A stretch of 64,000 nucleotides of DNA from Candidatus Zhuqueibacterota bacterium (GCA_029261995.1 JAJDAF010000008.1:62001-126000), one strand, 5' to 3'. Shown: positions 8,833-17,925, counted from the first letter of the stretch. Notes: generated by a model not told the origin, from the letters alone. A program made the numbers and translations.

Positions 8833-11171
8833 AATACGAACCTGGTTTGACCAGATGTGCTGTCCTGACTCTGGCCGCAATGCTCATGCTGACGGCACAT
8901 GGCGTTGCTCAAACTGCACACCCTTTGTTGAAACGGTCTGATAGTCTGCTCGCAAGTAACTGGCAGACAAAGGATTCGGACTCCCTGCACAGACTGCGGA
9001 CAGATGCCATCGATATGGTTGCGAAAATCAATGAAATTCTTAGACAAGAAGCTACAACCCCCACCCTGGACCGCACGGTTCTCCTGCTGCTCATAGAAAA
9101 TCGTAACAAACTCAATTATCGCGTTGATAAAACAGGACCGAAGCCAGCACGCCAACCGACAGAGCAAGAGGTTACTGATGGCCGCTGTCAGAACTGTATC
9201 GAAGTTATTAGCTATTTTCTGAGAAGCCCGTCTATCAAGCCGGGGGAGGTGGACCAACAAACGCAGCAGAGATTTCTGCAGTATTTGAACGAGTGCTTTG
9301 GCTACTTTGCCCAGAGCCCGAAATACTACAGTCAGGCTGTCGAGATGTTTCATGGCCTGGTGTTTGACGAACAAGCCGCCACGCAGGAGTTGGTCGAGCG
9401 CTCCCACAAGGATCCGGCGAAATTGGCTTCGTTTCTGGAACAACTCAAGGCAAAGACGGAATCCGAGCGACAGGCGTGGGAGCACATACAAAACATCCTG
9501 CAGGGTTTTGCCAAGGCAGGCGTGGACTTGAACCAACTCCTCGAGTTTCTCGAACAAACCTTCACAGGCCGTAGCGGCGAGGAAGTGAAGCTGGTGATGG
9601 AGCACCTGAATGAGGCGCTGGGCCATACGGCAACGGCCAACCGCAGCGCCGAACTGCTGGCGTACACATTGCCCGGGTCATTGGATGTTAAGCAGTTCCT
9701 GAATCCGCTGCTCCAATACATCAAAAAAGTGCAGGACGAAGTCGAGTTGCGCCGGGTATTTGCCCGCTTACGCGATCTGGCGGCGGAAACCGGCGCCACG
9801 CCCGGCGCCCTTGCCATCGAGCAACTGTTTCAGAAAAAAGAAGATGCCAGTGTGCCGCGGCAGGTTCTCGAAAACATGGTTCAGGCTGCCAAACGCCTGG
9901 CAGACATCGACAACACCGAAATCGTTGTCCATCAGGCAAGGCGGTTTGGCCCTCCTGTTTCCTCGGATTCGGTTGACTACCTCGAACAAATCACACCGTC
10001 AGTGGTTCAGGGCTGGCGAGCCGCAGCGATCGATGACCAGCCTGACTCGCTTCAATTCGAAAGTCTGTTTGATCAGCGAACGGGCGGGCAACTGCGCCAT
10101 TGGCCAGGTCTAAATGTCAGCAAGCAAACACTGCACATTTACACAAGATATAGCGTGAGCAAGCGTAGGCTCCATCTGAGTTTTCGAATGGTCGATGGCC
10201 AGGATGGATTTATGCTCGGGTCATTTGAGCAGACCGTAAGTATCCCTGCCTCGTTGGAGGAGTTCAAGGCTGCCTTGCTGCAGGCCACGTTAACCACCAA
10301 AGAAGCTTTCGAAAACAGCTTGAGCGGCTATCGGCGATTCGAAAGGCTTTTGAATGAAAAGACGATTCATTTTTATAGTTTCGACCGTTTCAAAGCCTTT
10401 CAGTTGTTCGATGCACAAGTCGCTGTCCGGCGCCATGAGCGCCCGGGAAGCGGACGATGGCTGTTTGCCGACGGCATCGTGATTCCCAAACAGTTCATGC
10501 AAGGCGACGCCAGCCAAGCCTTTGCCGGCTTCCGGGAAACGCTGGTGCGAACGCTCCAGCAACGCGAAGCTCTGCTGGGACTGCCGGTGCGTTACGCAGA
10601 GCAACCGAGCCGCAATAGTCTCACCCTTGATGCTAAAGCCACCAAAGCCGATAGCACGAAACCTGCACGGTTGGATGTGGTTGTACGCAGCCAATCCCTG
10701 CCGGTTCTGACCCTGGAACTGGTGTTCTCGTCACAAAAATCAGGAACACAACAAGCCACCCGCAATGAGTATTTTGCAAAATACGTAGCAGAATCGGTGC
10801 AGGCGCTGCTGGGGTTGAATACCATATATCCCGAACCGCAATCCATAGCCAGGTGGTACAGTGTGCCTTCGTTGCTGTTTGCCGGCACCTCACAGCTTAC
10901 GATCGCTGACAAGCTCAGGCCAGAGTCTATCAAATCACAGAAAAGACTGGGGTGGCTTTTCGCCGCAACCGAGGCAGCGATGCTGGGCGCGGCGTTTGCA
11001 TTCGACCGCAAAGCGATAAACGGAATTGATGATGGCGCCCTGGCCTGGCGTAACCGGTTCCTGGCCGGCGCGCTGGCGACGGCAGTAACAAGCGCCCTGG
11101 CCTCCTGGATAAGAATTGGCAAACACAACAACAAGGTCAGGAAGTACATCCCGTTTGAAGGAACAAATTAG
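8829..11171 (+). CDS. Large exported/membrane-anchored hypothetical protein (caspase operon)
   Basis: A 780-aa protein with an N-terminal signal peptide (cleavage near HGVAQ), a long helical region to about residue 380, a mixed alpha/beta region, and two hydrophobic segments near the C-terminus (around 705-725 and 740-760) before a basic tail. No catalytic motif recognised. The start codon overlaps the caspase gene stop (ATGA). As the largest member of the operon it could be the sensor, scaffold or substrate of the protease, but this is inference from position only. Confidence 0.75.
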   Translation: MKYEPGLTRCAVLTLAAMLMLTAHGVAQTAHPLLKRSDSLLASNWQTKDSDSLHRLRTDAIDMVAKINEILRQEATTPTLDRTVLLLLIENRNKLNYRVDKTGPKPARQPTEQEVTDGRCQNCIEVISYFLRSPSIKPGEVDQQTQQRFLQYLNECFGYFAQSPKYYSQAVEMFHGLVFDEQAATQELVERSHKDPAKLASFLEQLKAKTESERQAWEHIQNILQGFAKAGVDLNQLLEFLEQTFTGRSGEEVKLVMEHLNEALGHTATANRSAELLAYTLPGSLDVKQFLNPLLQYIKKVQDEVELRRVFARLRDLAAETGATPGALAIEQLFQKKEDASVPRQVLENMVQAAKRLADIDNTEIVVHQARRFGPPVSSDSVDYLEQITPSVVQGWRAAAIDDQPDSLQFESLFDQRTGGQLRHWPGLNVSKQTLHIYTRYSVSKRRLHLSFRMVDGQDGFMLGSFEQTVSIPASLEEFKAALLQATLTTKEAFENSLSGYRRFERLLNEKTIHFYSFDRFKAFQLFDAQVAVRRHERPGSGRWLFADGIVIPKQFMQGDASQAFAGFRETLVRTLQQREALLGLPVRYAEQPSRNSLTLDAKATKADSTKPARLDVVVRSQSLPVLTLELVFSSQKSGTQQATRNEYFAKYVAESVQALLGLNTIYPEPQSIARWYSVPSLLFAGTSQLTIADKLRPESIKSQKRLGWLFAATEAAMLGAAFAFDRKAINGIDDGALAWRNRFLAGALATAVTSALASWIRIGKHNNKVRKYIPFEGTN

Positions 11172-11228
11172 AAACGCTGAACCGCCATACATCAGTCTCA
11201 GTGGCCGTTTGATTGGTTTGTTGGAAAT

Positions 11229-11516
11229 ATGCGCAAGCGTGACCGGCATCGCTGCCGTTCATGTGGCCGTAAGGGCTATCAGGCGCATCATCTGGAATAC
11301 ATCGGTGAGAACATCTGGGACACGCCGGACCATCTGCTTGAAACTCGCCGCGATAGGTGCCACAGGGGAGAGCACGGCAAGCTCAACGTGTTTGATGCGC
11401 TGGTGAGAGTTTTTGCTTGGGTCGTAGGATGGGTTGTCTTGATTCTGTTTGTGCTGTTCGTCTTGTCCTGGATAGTGCCTGAAGTGTTGATGCTAATTTC
11501 GAAATCCATAAGGTGA
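11229..11516 (+). CDS. Small HNH/zinc-finger-like protein with a C-terminal membrane helix
   Basis: A 95-aa protein whose first 50 residues match the short HNH-type zinc module: CRSCG, then HHLEYIG, WDTPDHL and DRCH. In that module the second metal pair is usually CxxCH; here the first cysteine is replaced (ETRRDRCH), so one ligand is missing. A strong hydrophobic segment (about 61-85) follows, giving a membrane-tethered domain. It lies 57 bases after the 780-aa gene and 3 bases before the first DUF1566 gene, so it appears co-transcribed. No obvious Shine-Dalgarno. It could be a degenerate nuclease or a purely structural zinc module. Confidence 0.65.
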   Translation: MRKRDRHRCRSCGRKGYQAHHLEYIGENIWDTPDHLLETRRDRCHRGEHGKLNVFDALVRVFAWVVGWVVLILFVLFVLSWIVPEVLMLISKSIR

Positions 11517-11519
11517 CGC

Positions 11520-12641
11520 ATGGCAAGTCCAAAGAAGCCTTCTCGGGAAGATCTCGAAAAACTCAAGCTGCAAGCCGAGATTGACAAGATTTTGGCGGAG
11601 AAACAGCTTGCGGAAAGGCAAATCAACGAAGTATGGTATTCCGGGCGCTCACTGCGAGTAATCGCCAGCACAGCAATTACCGCGGTGACAATCGCGGCGC
11701 TTTTCTACACGTATTTAGTTAGGCCAATTAGTACTTACGAGGACCGACTAGCATCTATTAAGGCGACGGTTGCAGAAGCAGGGTTAGACAGTCTAGCAAT
11801 TGCGAGGCGACAGCTTGCAGCAACCGTAGATAGTCTTGCGGCACAAAATGCGTTGTCGCAGGCAAGACTCGACAGCTTGAGAATAGTGGAAACTGGCCTA
11901 AAGACGGACAATACAAGGCAGGCTGCTCGGATCGCGGTAATCACGGCCCGACTCGACTCAATTGAGATAGAGAGAGAAGATGAACTTGACTCGGCAATTA
12001 AGGCGCTTGCATCCGAAAGAGCCAAGAGCCAGACCAATCAGAAACGAGTCCAGGAGCTTGCGGCGCAGGTATCGGCCCTGCAGCGGGATATCAAACAAGC
12101 AGCAGCAGAGAAACGGGAAATTAAGCGCATTGCGATGTCGCCTGATCTTTCGGAGGAGGCTGTTGCCAAGATGCTGAAAGAGAATAGTCTTTTTTGCAGG
12201 GGAAATGGATTGGCCTGGGCTAACCTTGATGGCGAGGGTGTGAAGAATAGATACAGGCAGCGCGCAGATGGTCGGGTTGTTTTCGACGCCACAACGGGGC
12301 TTTTGTGGCAGCGCTCCGGTTCGGAGAGAATTGGCTCGCACGATGACGCAAAGTGGTACGTTGAGGGCCTCAATCGATACCCATTCGCTGACTATTCAGG
12401 CTGGCGCCTACCTACGCTTCAAGAGGCTATGTCATTGGTAGAGAGCAGCCCAAACCAAACGGACCTATACATCGATGGAATATTCAGCAATCAGCAAAAG
12501 TGGATTTGGACTGCTGATATGCTTGATTCCCAAAAGGCATGGCATGTCAACTTTGTAGGCGGGCTCTGCATCGCCCATAGCGGAGGAAGTTACGTGCGAG
12601 CGGTGATAGCGGGCCTAAAGCCCCCACCGCCAAATTGGTAG
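11520..12641 (+). CDS. Membrane-anchored coiled-coil protein with DUF1566 domain (paralogue 1)
   Basis: A 373-aa protein: charged N-terminal helix, transmembrane helix about residues 46-68, a long coiled coil (about 75-205, with repeated ARLDS units), a conserved linker EEAVAKMLKEN...FC, and a C-terminal DUF1566 (Lcl C-terminal, C-type-lectin-like fold) domain with FDATTGLLWQ, WRLPTLQEAMSL, KWIWTAD and YVRAV. AAGGTGA lies before the ATG. It is the most divergent of four tandem paralogues and the only one with a clear Shine-Dalgarno, so translation of the set may start here. DUF1566 domains are usually extracytoplasmic recognition modules; the partner is unknown. Confidence 0.85.
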   Translation: MASPKKPSREDLEKLKLQAEIDKILAEKQLAERQINEVWYSGRSLRVIASTAITAVTIAALFYTYLVRPISTYEDRLASIKATVAEAGLDSLAIARRQLAATVDSLAAQNALSQARLDSLRIVETGLKTDNTRQAARIAVITARLDSIEIEREDELDSAIKALASERAKSQTNQKRVQELAAQVSALQRDIKQAAAEKREIKRIAMSPDLSEEAVAKMLKENSLFCRGNGLAWANLDGEGVKNRYRQRADGRVVFDATTGLLWQRSGSERIGSHDDAKWYVEGLNRYPFADYSGWRLPTLQEAMSLVESSPNQTDLYIDGIFSNQQKWIWTADMLDSQKAWHVNFVGGLCIAHSGGSYVRAVIAGLKPPPPNW

Positions 12642-12670
12642 TGAGTGAATTCCCAGACCATCATAAGACA

Positions 12671-13711
12671 ATGGACAAAGACAGAACAAGCAAAAGCAAA
12701 TCTCTCGATGAGCAAATCAAGGAAGCCGAGCTGAGACGGATTCAGTCACAGAGCGCGAAGTTCGATGCTGAGAAGGCGGAAATTGAGAACCGCGACAATT
12801 TGATAAATCGATGGGGGAACCAGGTCTTTAAGATCGTCGGAGCCTTCGTCGCTGGTGGATTGGCTCTGGCGTGGTTAATGTCGGTCGTAACGCCGCTGAC
12901 TCAGATGAATAATGAGCTTGCCAGTGCAAAGCTTGAGCGAGCTGGAAAGAAGCTGGCACAAGCACTCTTAGAAAGTGCAGATGCAGACTCACTTCTCAGT
13001 CTATCCAGAGACAGAGAAGAAGAATTGGATTCAAGAGTCGGAATGATGACCGCCCGCCTCGATTCTACTATTCGCATCAATGAAAGCAAGCTGATTGAGC
13101 TGGAGGCTACCCTTAAGAAAGAAACCACAAGAGCTAATGCAAACCTTACGGTGATGCGCGAACTTAGAGCTCAAATTGCTAGTACGAAGACGGACATCGC
13201 CGAAGGGGAAGCAGATAAGCAGGAGATTAAGCGTATAGCGACGTCGCCTTATCTTTCAAAAGAGGCTGTCGCCAAGATGTTGAAAGACAAGGGGTACTTT
13301 TGTAGAGAGGGTCTGGACTGGTCAAATCCAGCCGGAACAGGACTCGAGAACAAGTTCGAAGTTCGAGGCAAGGTTGCTTATGATGCTGCCACGGGCCTAA
13401 CTTGGCAGCAGTCCGGCTCCCCTCCAATGGTCTTCGCGAATGCCGAGATGTACATCAAGCGGTTGAACGCTGAAAAACTTGGCGGTTTTTCTGACTGGCG
13501 TTTTCCGACATTGGAAGAAGCCATGTCGTTGATGGAGCCAAAGAAGAGTAAGAACGAAATGTACATCAATCCCGTGTTTGATAAAACGCAACAGCGGATT
13601 TGGACATCGGACAAAAGGTCCGCATCGGACGCGTGGTGGGTCAATTTTAGCATTGGCTATTGCGACAGAAATTTTGTCCTTAAGTACTACCCCATACGTG
13701 CGGTACGCTGA
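12671..13711 (+). CDS. Membrane-anchored coiled-coil protein with DUF1566 domain (paralogue 2)
   Basis: A 346-aa protein with the same plan as its neighbours: N-terminal charged helix (MDKDRTSKSKSLDEQIKEAE), transmembrane helix about 54-78, coiled coil, KEAVAKMLKDKGYFCREG linker and DUF1566 domain (YDAATGLTWQQSGS, DWRFPTLEEAMSLMEP, RIWTSDK, PIRAVR). The start was set at 12671 rather than the in-frame ATG at 12635 because paralogues 3 and 4 begin with the same MDKD sequence. No Shine-Dalgarno is visible; the 29-base gap and the start region are themselves duplicated between copies. Confidence 0.85.
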   Translation: MDKDRTSKSKSLDEQIKEAELRRIQSQSAKFDAEKAEIENRDNLINRWGNQVFKIVGAFVAGGLALAWLMSVVTPLTQMNNELASAKLERAGKKLAQALLESADADSLLSLSRDREEELDSRVGMMTARLDSTIRINESKLIELEATLKKETTRANANLTVMRELRAQIASTKTDIAEGEADKQEIKRIATSPYLSKEAVAKMLKDKGYFCREGLDWSNPAGTGLENKFEVRGKVAYDAATGLTWQQSGSPPMVFANAEMYIKRLNAEKLGGFSDWRFPTLEEAMSLMEPKKSKNEMYINPVFDKTQQRIWTSDKRSASDAWWVNFSIGYCDRNFVLKYYPIRAVR

Positions 13712-13747
13712 GGACAATCATCGATCTCCCATACCACCAACAAGACA

Positions 13748-14776
13748 ATGGACAAAGACAGACCAAGCAAAAGCAAATCTCTTGATGAGCAAATCAAGGA
13801 AGCCGAGCTTGATAGACTTCGGAGCGAGGCAGAGAAGAATCGGGCTGAGAGCAAAACACACCGGTGGGGCAATAGGGTGTTTCAGCTCATAGGAGGACTT
13901 GTTGGTGGTGCAGTGGTAATCGCTTGGGTGATTGGCACTGTGATCCCGTTGACGCAGATTAACAATGAACTTGGTGAAGCCAAGCTCGAAAAAGCGCGAC
14001 TCCAACAAGTCCTACTCGATTCGTCGAACCGGGTGCTGGCTGTTCAAAAGGCTGAACTTGAAAGGCAAGTGAAGAATTTAGCCGCTCAGGCAGACTCGAC
14101 TAAGGCGCAATATCAGGATGAACTCACTCAAAAAGAGAAAGAGGCCGCATCTGCAAGGAAGGCACTAGCATCTCAACGTGTAAAGGACGGGCGCACACAG
14201 AAACACCTTCAGAACCTAGAGTCACAAATATCGAAACTCAAACAAGATGTCCAACAAGCTGAAGCGCGGAAGCAGGAGATTAAGCGCATAGCACCTTATC
14301 TTTCTGAAGAGGCTGTCGCCAAGATGCTGAAAGATAAGGGGTACTTCTGTATTGAAGGTGTCATCTGGTCAAATCCATCCGGGAAGGGAATTGCCAACAA
14401 GTTTGAGACAAGAGCAGGCGGAAAAGTGGTTTACGATGGGGCGACCGGCCTTACGTGGCAGCAGTCGGGTTCGGAACGCATCGGTTTCGACGATGCGAAG
14501 TCATACATCGAAGGATTGAATCGAGACAAGTACGGAGGCTTTAATGACTGGCGCTTGCCGACGCTGGAGGAAGCCATGTCGTTAATGGAGCCGAAAGAGA
14601 ATGAAGCTGGCTTGTACATCGATCCAGTGTTTGGCAGCACCCCGAAGTGGATTTGGACCTCTGACAAAGAATCCGCTTCGCGGGTGTGGATCGTCGATCT
14701 CACGCATGGCTACTGCCCTCACAGGCACGTTTTCACCACCAACTACGACATACGCGCTGTACGCTTAAGACAATAA
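13748..14776 (+). CDS. Membrane-anchored coiled-coil protein with DUF1566 domain (paralogue 3)
   Basis: A 342-aa protein, MDKDRPSKSKSLDEQIKEAE at the start, transmembrane helix about 44-68, coiled coil with VLAVQKAELERQV, then SEEAVAKMLKDKGYFCIEG and a DUF1566 domain (YDGATGLTWQQSGSERIG, DWRLPTLEEAMSLMEP, KWIWTSDK, DIRAVRL). Closest to paralogues 2 and 4, with the short intergenic leader CATACCACCAACAAGACA shared. Differences concentrate in the coiled coil and in the last 60 residues of the DUF1566 domain. Function unknown. Confidence 0.85.
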   Translation: MDKDRPSKSKSLDEQIKEAELDRLRSEAEKNRAESKTHRWGNRVFQLIGGLVGGAVVIAWVIGTVIPLTQINNELGEAKLEKARLQQVLLDSSNRVLAVQKAELERQVKNLAAQADSTKAQYQDELTQKEKEAASARKALASQRVKDGRTQKHLQNLESQISKLKQDVQQAEARKQEIKRIAPYLSEEAVAKMLKDKGYFCIEGVIWSNPSGKGIANKFETRAGGKVVYDGATGLTWQQSGSERIGFDDAKSYIEGLNRDKYGGFNDWRLPTLEEAMSLMEPKENEAGLYIDPVFGSTPKWIWTSDKESASRVWIVDLTHGYCPHRHVFTTNYDIRAVRLRQ

Positions 14777-14810
14777 TCAGTCATCTGGATTCCATACCAC
14801 CACAAGACCA

Positions 14811-15896
14811 ATGGACAAAGACAAACCAAGCAAAAGCAAATCTCTTGATGAGCAAATCAAGGAAGCAGAGCTGAAGCGGATTCGCTCAGAGAGCGCGAAG
14901 TTCGACGCTGAGAAAGCAGAGATCGAGAAGCGTACCAACCAGAAGAAGCTCTTCGGAATTCCTATCTACCAGACCATAGTGGGCGGATTGGCCGCAGGAC
15001 TGTTCATTGTGGGTTTCTCTTGGACGTTCCTGATGCCTGTGCTTAACAAGGATGCCCAAATCGCCAGTAAGCAGTCGAAACTGCAAGACATAGAAAACCG
15101 GCTCGAACGTGCTCGACTCGATTCGTCAAATCGGATTCTTGCTGTTCAAAAGGCGGAACTCGAAAGGCAGGTGCAATTGATAACGGCCCGTCTTGACTCC
15201 AGCAACCAGCGACGGCAAGCGGAATTGGCGGCGGCACGAAAGGCGCTCGCATCGGAAAAGGCGAAGAGCCAGAGCAATCAGAGTCGTGTTCAGGAGCTTA
15301 CGGCTCAGGTATCGACCCTGCAGCAGGACATCACACAAGCCGAAGCAGAGAAGCAGGAGATAAGGCGTATCGCGAAATCGCCATATCTTTCTGCAGAGGC
15401 AGTCGCCGCGATGCTGAAAGAGAAGAACTACTTTTGTCGGGAAGGTGTGCCGTGGTCAAATTCCTCAGGTGCAGGCCTAGACAACAAGTTCAAATTCATC
15501 GGTGATGGTGAAGTGGTACGCGATGGGGCGACTGGTTGTATTTGGCAGAGGCATGGTTCGACTGGCGCCCTGGTTCTAGCAAATGCTTTGGCCTACGTTG
15601 ATAGCATGAATCAAGTCACCTACGCTGGCCTTTCAAATTGGCGATTGCCGACTCTAGAAGAGGCCATGTCGCTTGTCGAACCCCGCAAGAATGGGAAGGG
15701 CCTGCACATTAACGCAAGCTTTGACCAAACTCAGAAATGGATTTGGACATCAGACGAGGCCTCAGCCGGGACGCCGTGGATCGTCAGTTTCTTTCACGGG
15801 CGCTGCTACCGTGACGAAGCCAGTGGCGGAAACTTCGTTCGAGCAGTCGGCGGAAGAAAAGTGATGAACGTTGTTTATTCCCCCCCCAAACAATAA
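14811..15896 (+). CDS. Membrane-anchored coiled-coil protein with DUF1566 domain (paralogue 4)
   Basis: A 361-aa protein: MDKDKPSKSKSLDEQIKEAE, transmembrane helix about 47-72, coiled coil that combines a segment like paralogue 3 (ILAVQKAELERQV) with one like paralogue 1 (ALASEKAKSQSNQ and VQELTAQVSTLQ), then the DUF1566 domain (RDGATGCIWQRHGS, NWRLPTLEEAMSLVEP, KWIWTSDE, FVRAVGG). The mixed similarity suggests past recombination among copies. It closes the array; a run of eight C residues sits just before the stop. Confidence 0.85.
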   Translation: MDKDKPSKSKSLDEQIKEAELKRIRSESAKFDAEKAEIEKRTNQKKLFGIPIYQTIVGGLAAGLFIVGFSWTFLMPVLNKDAQIASKQSKLQDIENRLERARLDSSNRILAVQKAELERQVQLITARLDSSNQRRQAELAAARKALASEKAKSQSNQSRVQELTAQVSTLQQDITQAEAEKQEIRRIAKSPYLSAEAVAAMLKEKNYFCREGVPWSNSSGAGLDNKFKFIGDGEVVRDGATGCIWQRHGSTGALVLANALAYVDSMNQVTYAGLSNWRLPTLEEAMSLVEPRKNGKGLHINASFDQTQKWIWTSDEASAGTPWIVSFFHGRCYRDEASGGNFVRAVGGRKVMNVVYSPPKQ

Positions 15897-15959
15897 AAAA
15901 TCAGCTTGCGATTGACGACGGTGTTCTTATGTTGAGTGTCCATTTGAACACCAACGGAA

Positions 15960-16211
15960 ATGTACGAAGAAATCCACGAAAGCATCGACGTCATAGCCTG
16001 GTTCCACGACCGAAAGCTTGAGCCGCTCCGGTTCAGGTGGAAGGGAAGAGCCTACAAAGTAAAGTCTCTCAATGGCTCCTGGAAGCTAGGATCTGGTAGA
16101 ACCGAGATTCATCATTTCTCAGTGAGTGTGAGCGCGACCAAGTGCTTTGAGATTACGTTTGACGTTGGGGATTTTGGGTGGAAGGTGGAGATGTTGTTTT
16201 TGGAGAAATAG
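15960..16211 (+). CDS. Small conserved protein (DUF6504-like), left marker of module 1
   Basis: An 83-aa protein rich in aromatic and basic residues (LEPLRFRWKGRAYKVKSL). It loosely resembles small DUF6504-type proteins; no function is known to me. A second copy, truncated at its start, lies at 30625-30845 with only scattered substitutions. In both places it is followed by a HEPN/abortive-infection-type gene on the opposite strand, so it marks the left side of a duplicated module. A weak ACGGAA precedes the ATG. Confidence 0.6.
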   Translation: MYEEIHESIDVIAWFHDRKLEPLRFRWKGRAYKVKSLNGSWKLGSGRTEIHHFSVSVSATKCFEITFDVGDFGWKVEMLFLEK

Positions 16212-16244
16212 TGTTGATGGGTAGGGTGCAATGGCGCCCAGCTA

Positions 16245-17105
16245 CTAAGACAGCTCAATGTGCGCCTTGTGCGCCTTGGCTACTAAGTAGTTTACGAAGG
16301 CCGAGCACGCGACGAGCATGTACTTTGCATCTTCAAATTCAATGTTTGGATTTGCAAGCATTGCATGTCTTATTCCGTCTTCGCTACTCGTATAGCCGTA
16401 GATCTTTCGAAAACCATCACGAAGGGTCGTATGGATTCCGACACTTTCGTCAATCATCTTCAAAGCCTTTCCGAGAGAGGCATTTGGCTTCCCGACAAGG
16501 AGTTGAACGGTTCCTTCTACCGCAGAGATAGATTCCTTTATTGAGTTGCGAAAATCTGGGTTTTTTCGGTCAGACAACTTTCGTAGAGCCGTCTGGAGAT
16601 GCTCTTCGACGCCAGAAAGCGGTTCTTTCTTTATGGTCTTCAAGGCAGATTCAATCCCGTCAAGCTCGAACTGATTTGTAATAGGTGTAACAATCCCGCG
16701 AACAATTCGGTATCCCGACATCTCTTTTTCCAAAACAAGGTTCAAAGAACTCTCAAGCGTGACCTTGTCAATGCCGTCTGCTAGTATATAAAAAACGAAT
16801 TCAAGGAAATCATAAACCCGAAACCACGGGTCATCCACCACAGTAGATCTAAGCTTAAGTGATATCTCGGCACCCCTGTTAGGAATCTCCTCAAATGTCA
16901 GCTTAAAGAAATCATCCCAAATACGCCTCACCATATTCGTTTGTTGCGTGGAGAACTGTCGTGCTGAGATACTGGCGTTACTGGGAAATGGGAACAAACG
17001 ATGGGCGAGTACATTCCAGACTCGATTCCGGAGAGCTTTATCCATTTCTTCAAGTTGAAAGGCAGAACGGACATCAGTCTTGCCTATCCGTTGTGAGAAT
17101 TTCAT
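16245..17105 (-). CDS. Abortive-infection-type protein with AbiJ_NTD4 domain
   Basis: A 286-aa protein. The start MKFSQRIGKTDVRSAFQLEE followed by LRNRVWNVL matches the AbiJ_NTD4 domain found in phage-defence proteins. The C-terminal part with EDGIRHAMLANPN and EDAKYMLVACSAFVNYL matches the HEPN-like tail usual in this architecture. I chose the ATG at 17105, where the domain begins, over the upstream one at 17147. The family is thought to act by abortive infection, probably as an RNase, but activity here is inferred. AT-rich compared with the housekeeping genes. It occupies the centre of module 1. Confidence 0.75.
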   Translation of the reverse strand: MKFSQRIGKTDVRSAFQLEEMDKALRNRVWNVLAHRLFPFPSNASISARQFSTQQTNMVRRIWDDFFKLTFEEIPNRGAEISLKLRSTVVDDPWFRVYDFLEFVFYILADGIDKVTLESSLNLVLEKEMSGYRIVRGIVTPITNQFELDGIESALKTIKKEPLSGVEEHLQTALRKLSDRKNPDFRNSIKESISAVEGTVQLLVGKPNASLGKALKMIDESVGIHTTLRDGFRKIYGYTSSEDGIRHAMLANPNIEFEDAKYMLVACSAFVNYLVAKAHKAHIELS

Positions 17106-17239
17106 ATCAGTCTCTTTCGCACATAACAGCAACCAAACCAAAACCAACGCATTTCATTTGAGAATGTAAACTACACAGCGGTCGTTTGCAACCAAAAACT
17201 CCTATTGACATTAGGCGGTTTCCTGCTACTTTTCTTTAC

Positions 17240-17497
17240 ATGGCCTCTACAGAGGCACAATTCCCAATTCCCAATTCCTACAGCCCGAAAACTCGAAGGT
17301 GAGAAGTCAGAACTCAGGCCTATGATTCTAAGAAAGCTCGCAGAGTACAGTGCTGTGCTGCCGTTTAATTACGACCCGCAGAACGCTACGAAAGAGGCTG
17401 GGAAGGGCATTACAACGAGCCGCCGGTAGAGAAGCGGCATGATGCGTATTGGCGAAAGAACTATGCAAAGCAGCCGGAAGGAGAAGCGGGCGCTTAG
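17240..17497 (+). pseudogene. Decayed ORF X, copy 1
   Basis: Homologous to 32057-32412. Reading frames shift twice: AQFPIP near the start, GEKSELRPM and SAVLPFNYDP in a second frame, then RYERGWEGHYNEPPVEKRHD to the stop at 17497 in a third. Against copy 2 there is a deletion of roughly 110 bases in the middle and a one-base loss near 17385. The shared block begins upstream at ATTGACATTAGGCG (about 17202), which includes a TTGACA. The ancestral protein, about 110 aa, is not recognised. Confidence 0.65.
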
Positions 17498-17587
17498 AAT
17501 CTTGGTTCAAGGAAGAGTGTGCACCTGCCAATGATTCTACCTGGCCAGTCCATGCGTTTGGTTGAGGTTATTGCGTTTGGTAATGCC

Positions 17588-17925
17588 CTGCTCGTAGTGG
17601 ATTTGTCGCTAACGTGCACCACGCCAGGTAATCCACTACGCACAGAATAAACCGGGAATTGCATTTCCCAAAAACAAGTCAAATCATCTGCACTGACTCA
17701 ACCTTGAGAATCGAATCGTCGCCTGGTGGATCTTGGGCTCACTGAAAACCGCTAGCCATTCAACGATTGTCTGCGTGGTGAAGTCGCTGCCGCATCTCAC
17801 CTTTTTCAAGGCCTGTTATTCATCTTTATTCTGAGATGGTATTGGGGTCACACTCCCTGGCTCATCGGTGCGTCGGGGATTGCCTGGGCGGGTTGGACAG
17901 GCGGGTGACAAAATCCCCGATGAGC
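17588..17925. repeat. Dispersed hairpin-ended repeat, copy A (about 338 bp)
   Basis: Starts CTGCTCGTAGTGG and ends near AAAATCCCCGATGAG, closely matching 33611-33958 and 35481-35908 throughout, including AAACCGGGAATTGCATT and CGCTAGCCATTCAACGATTG. Each end is a hairpin (GTAGTGGATT with AATCCACTAC on the left; CGTCGGGGATT with AAATCCCCGA on the right), and the right end is roughly the reverse complement of the left. No ORF is shared among copies, so the element is non-coding and non-autonomous. The remaining DNA to the SBBP gene shows nothing else. Confidence 0.9.

Noticed and set aside
8766-9626. 286-codon minus-strand frame
   Set aside because: Antisense to the coupled caspase and 780-aa genes; shadow of their codon pattern.
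11520-15896. Diversity-generating retroelement target array
   Set aside because: The C-type-lectin-like DUF1566 domains fit, but no reverse transcriptase, template repeat or adenine-biased variation is visible.
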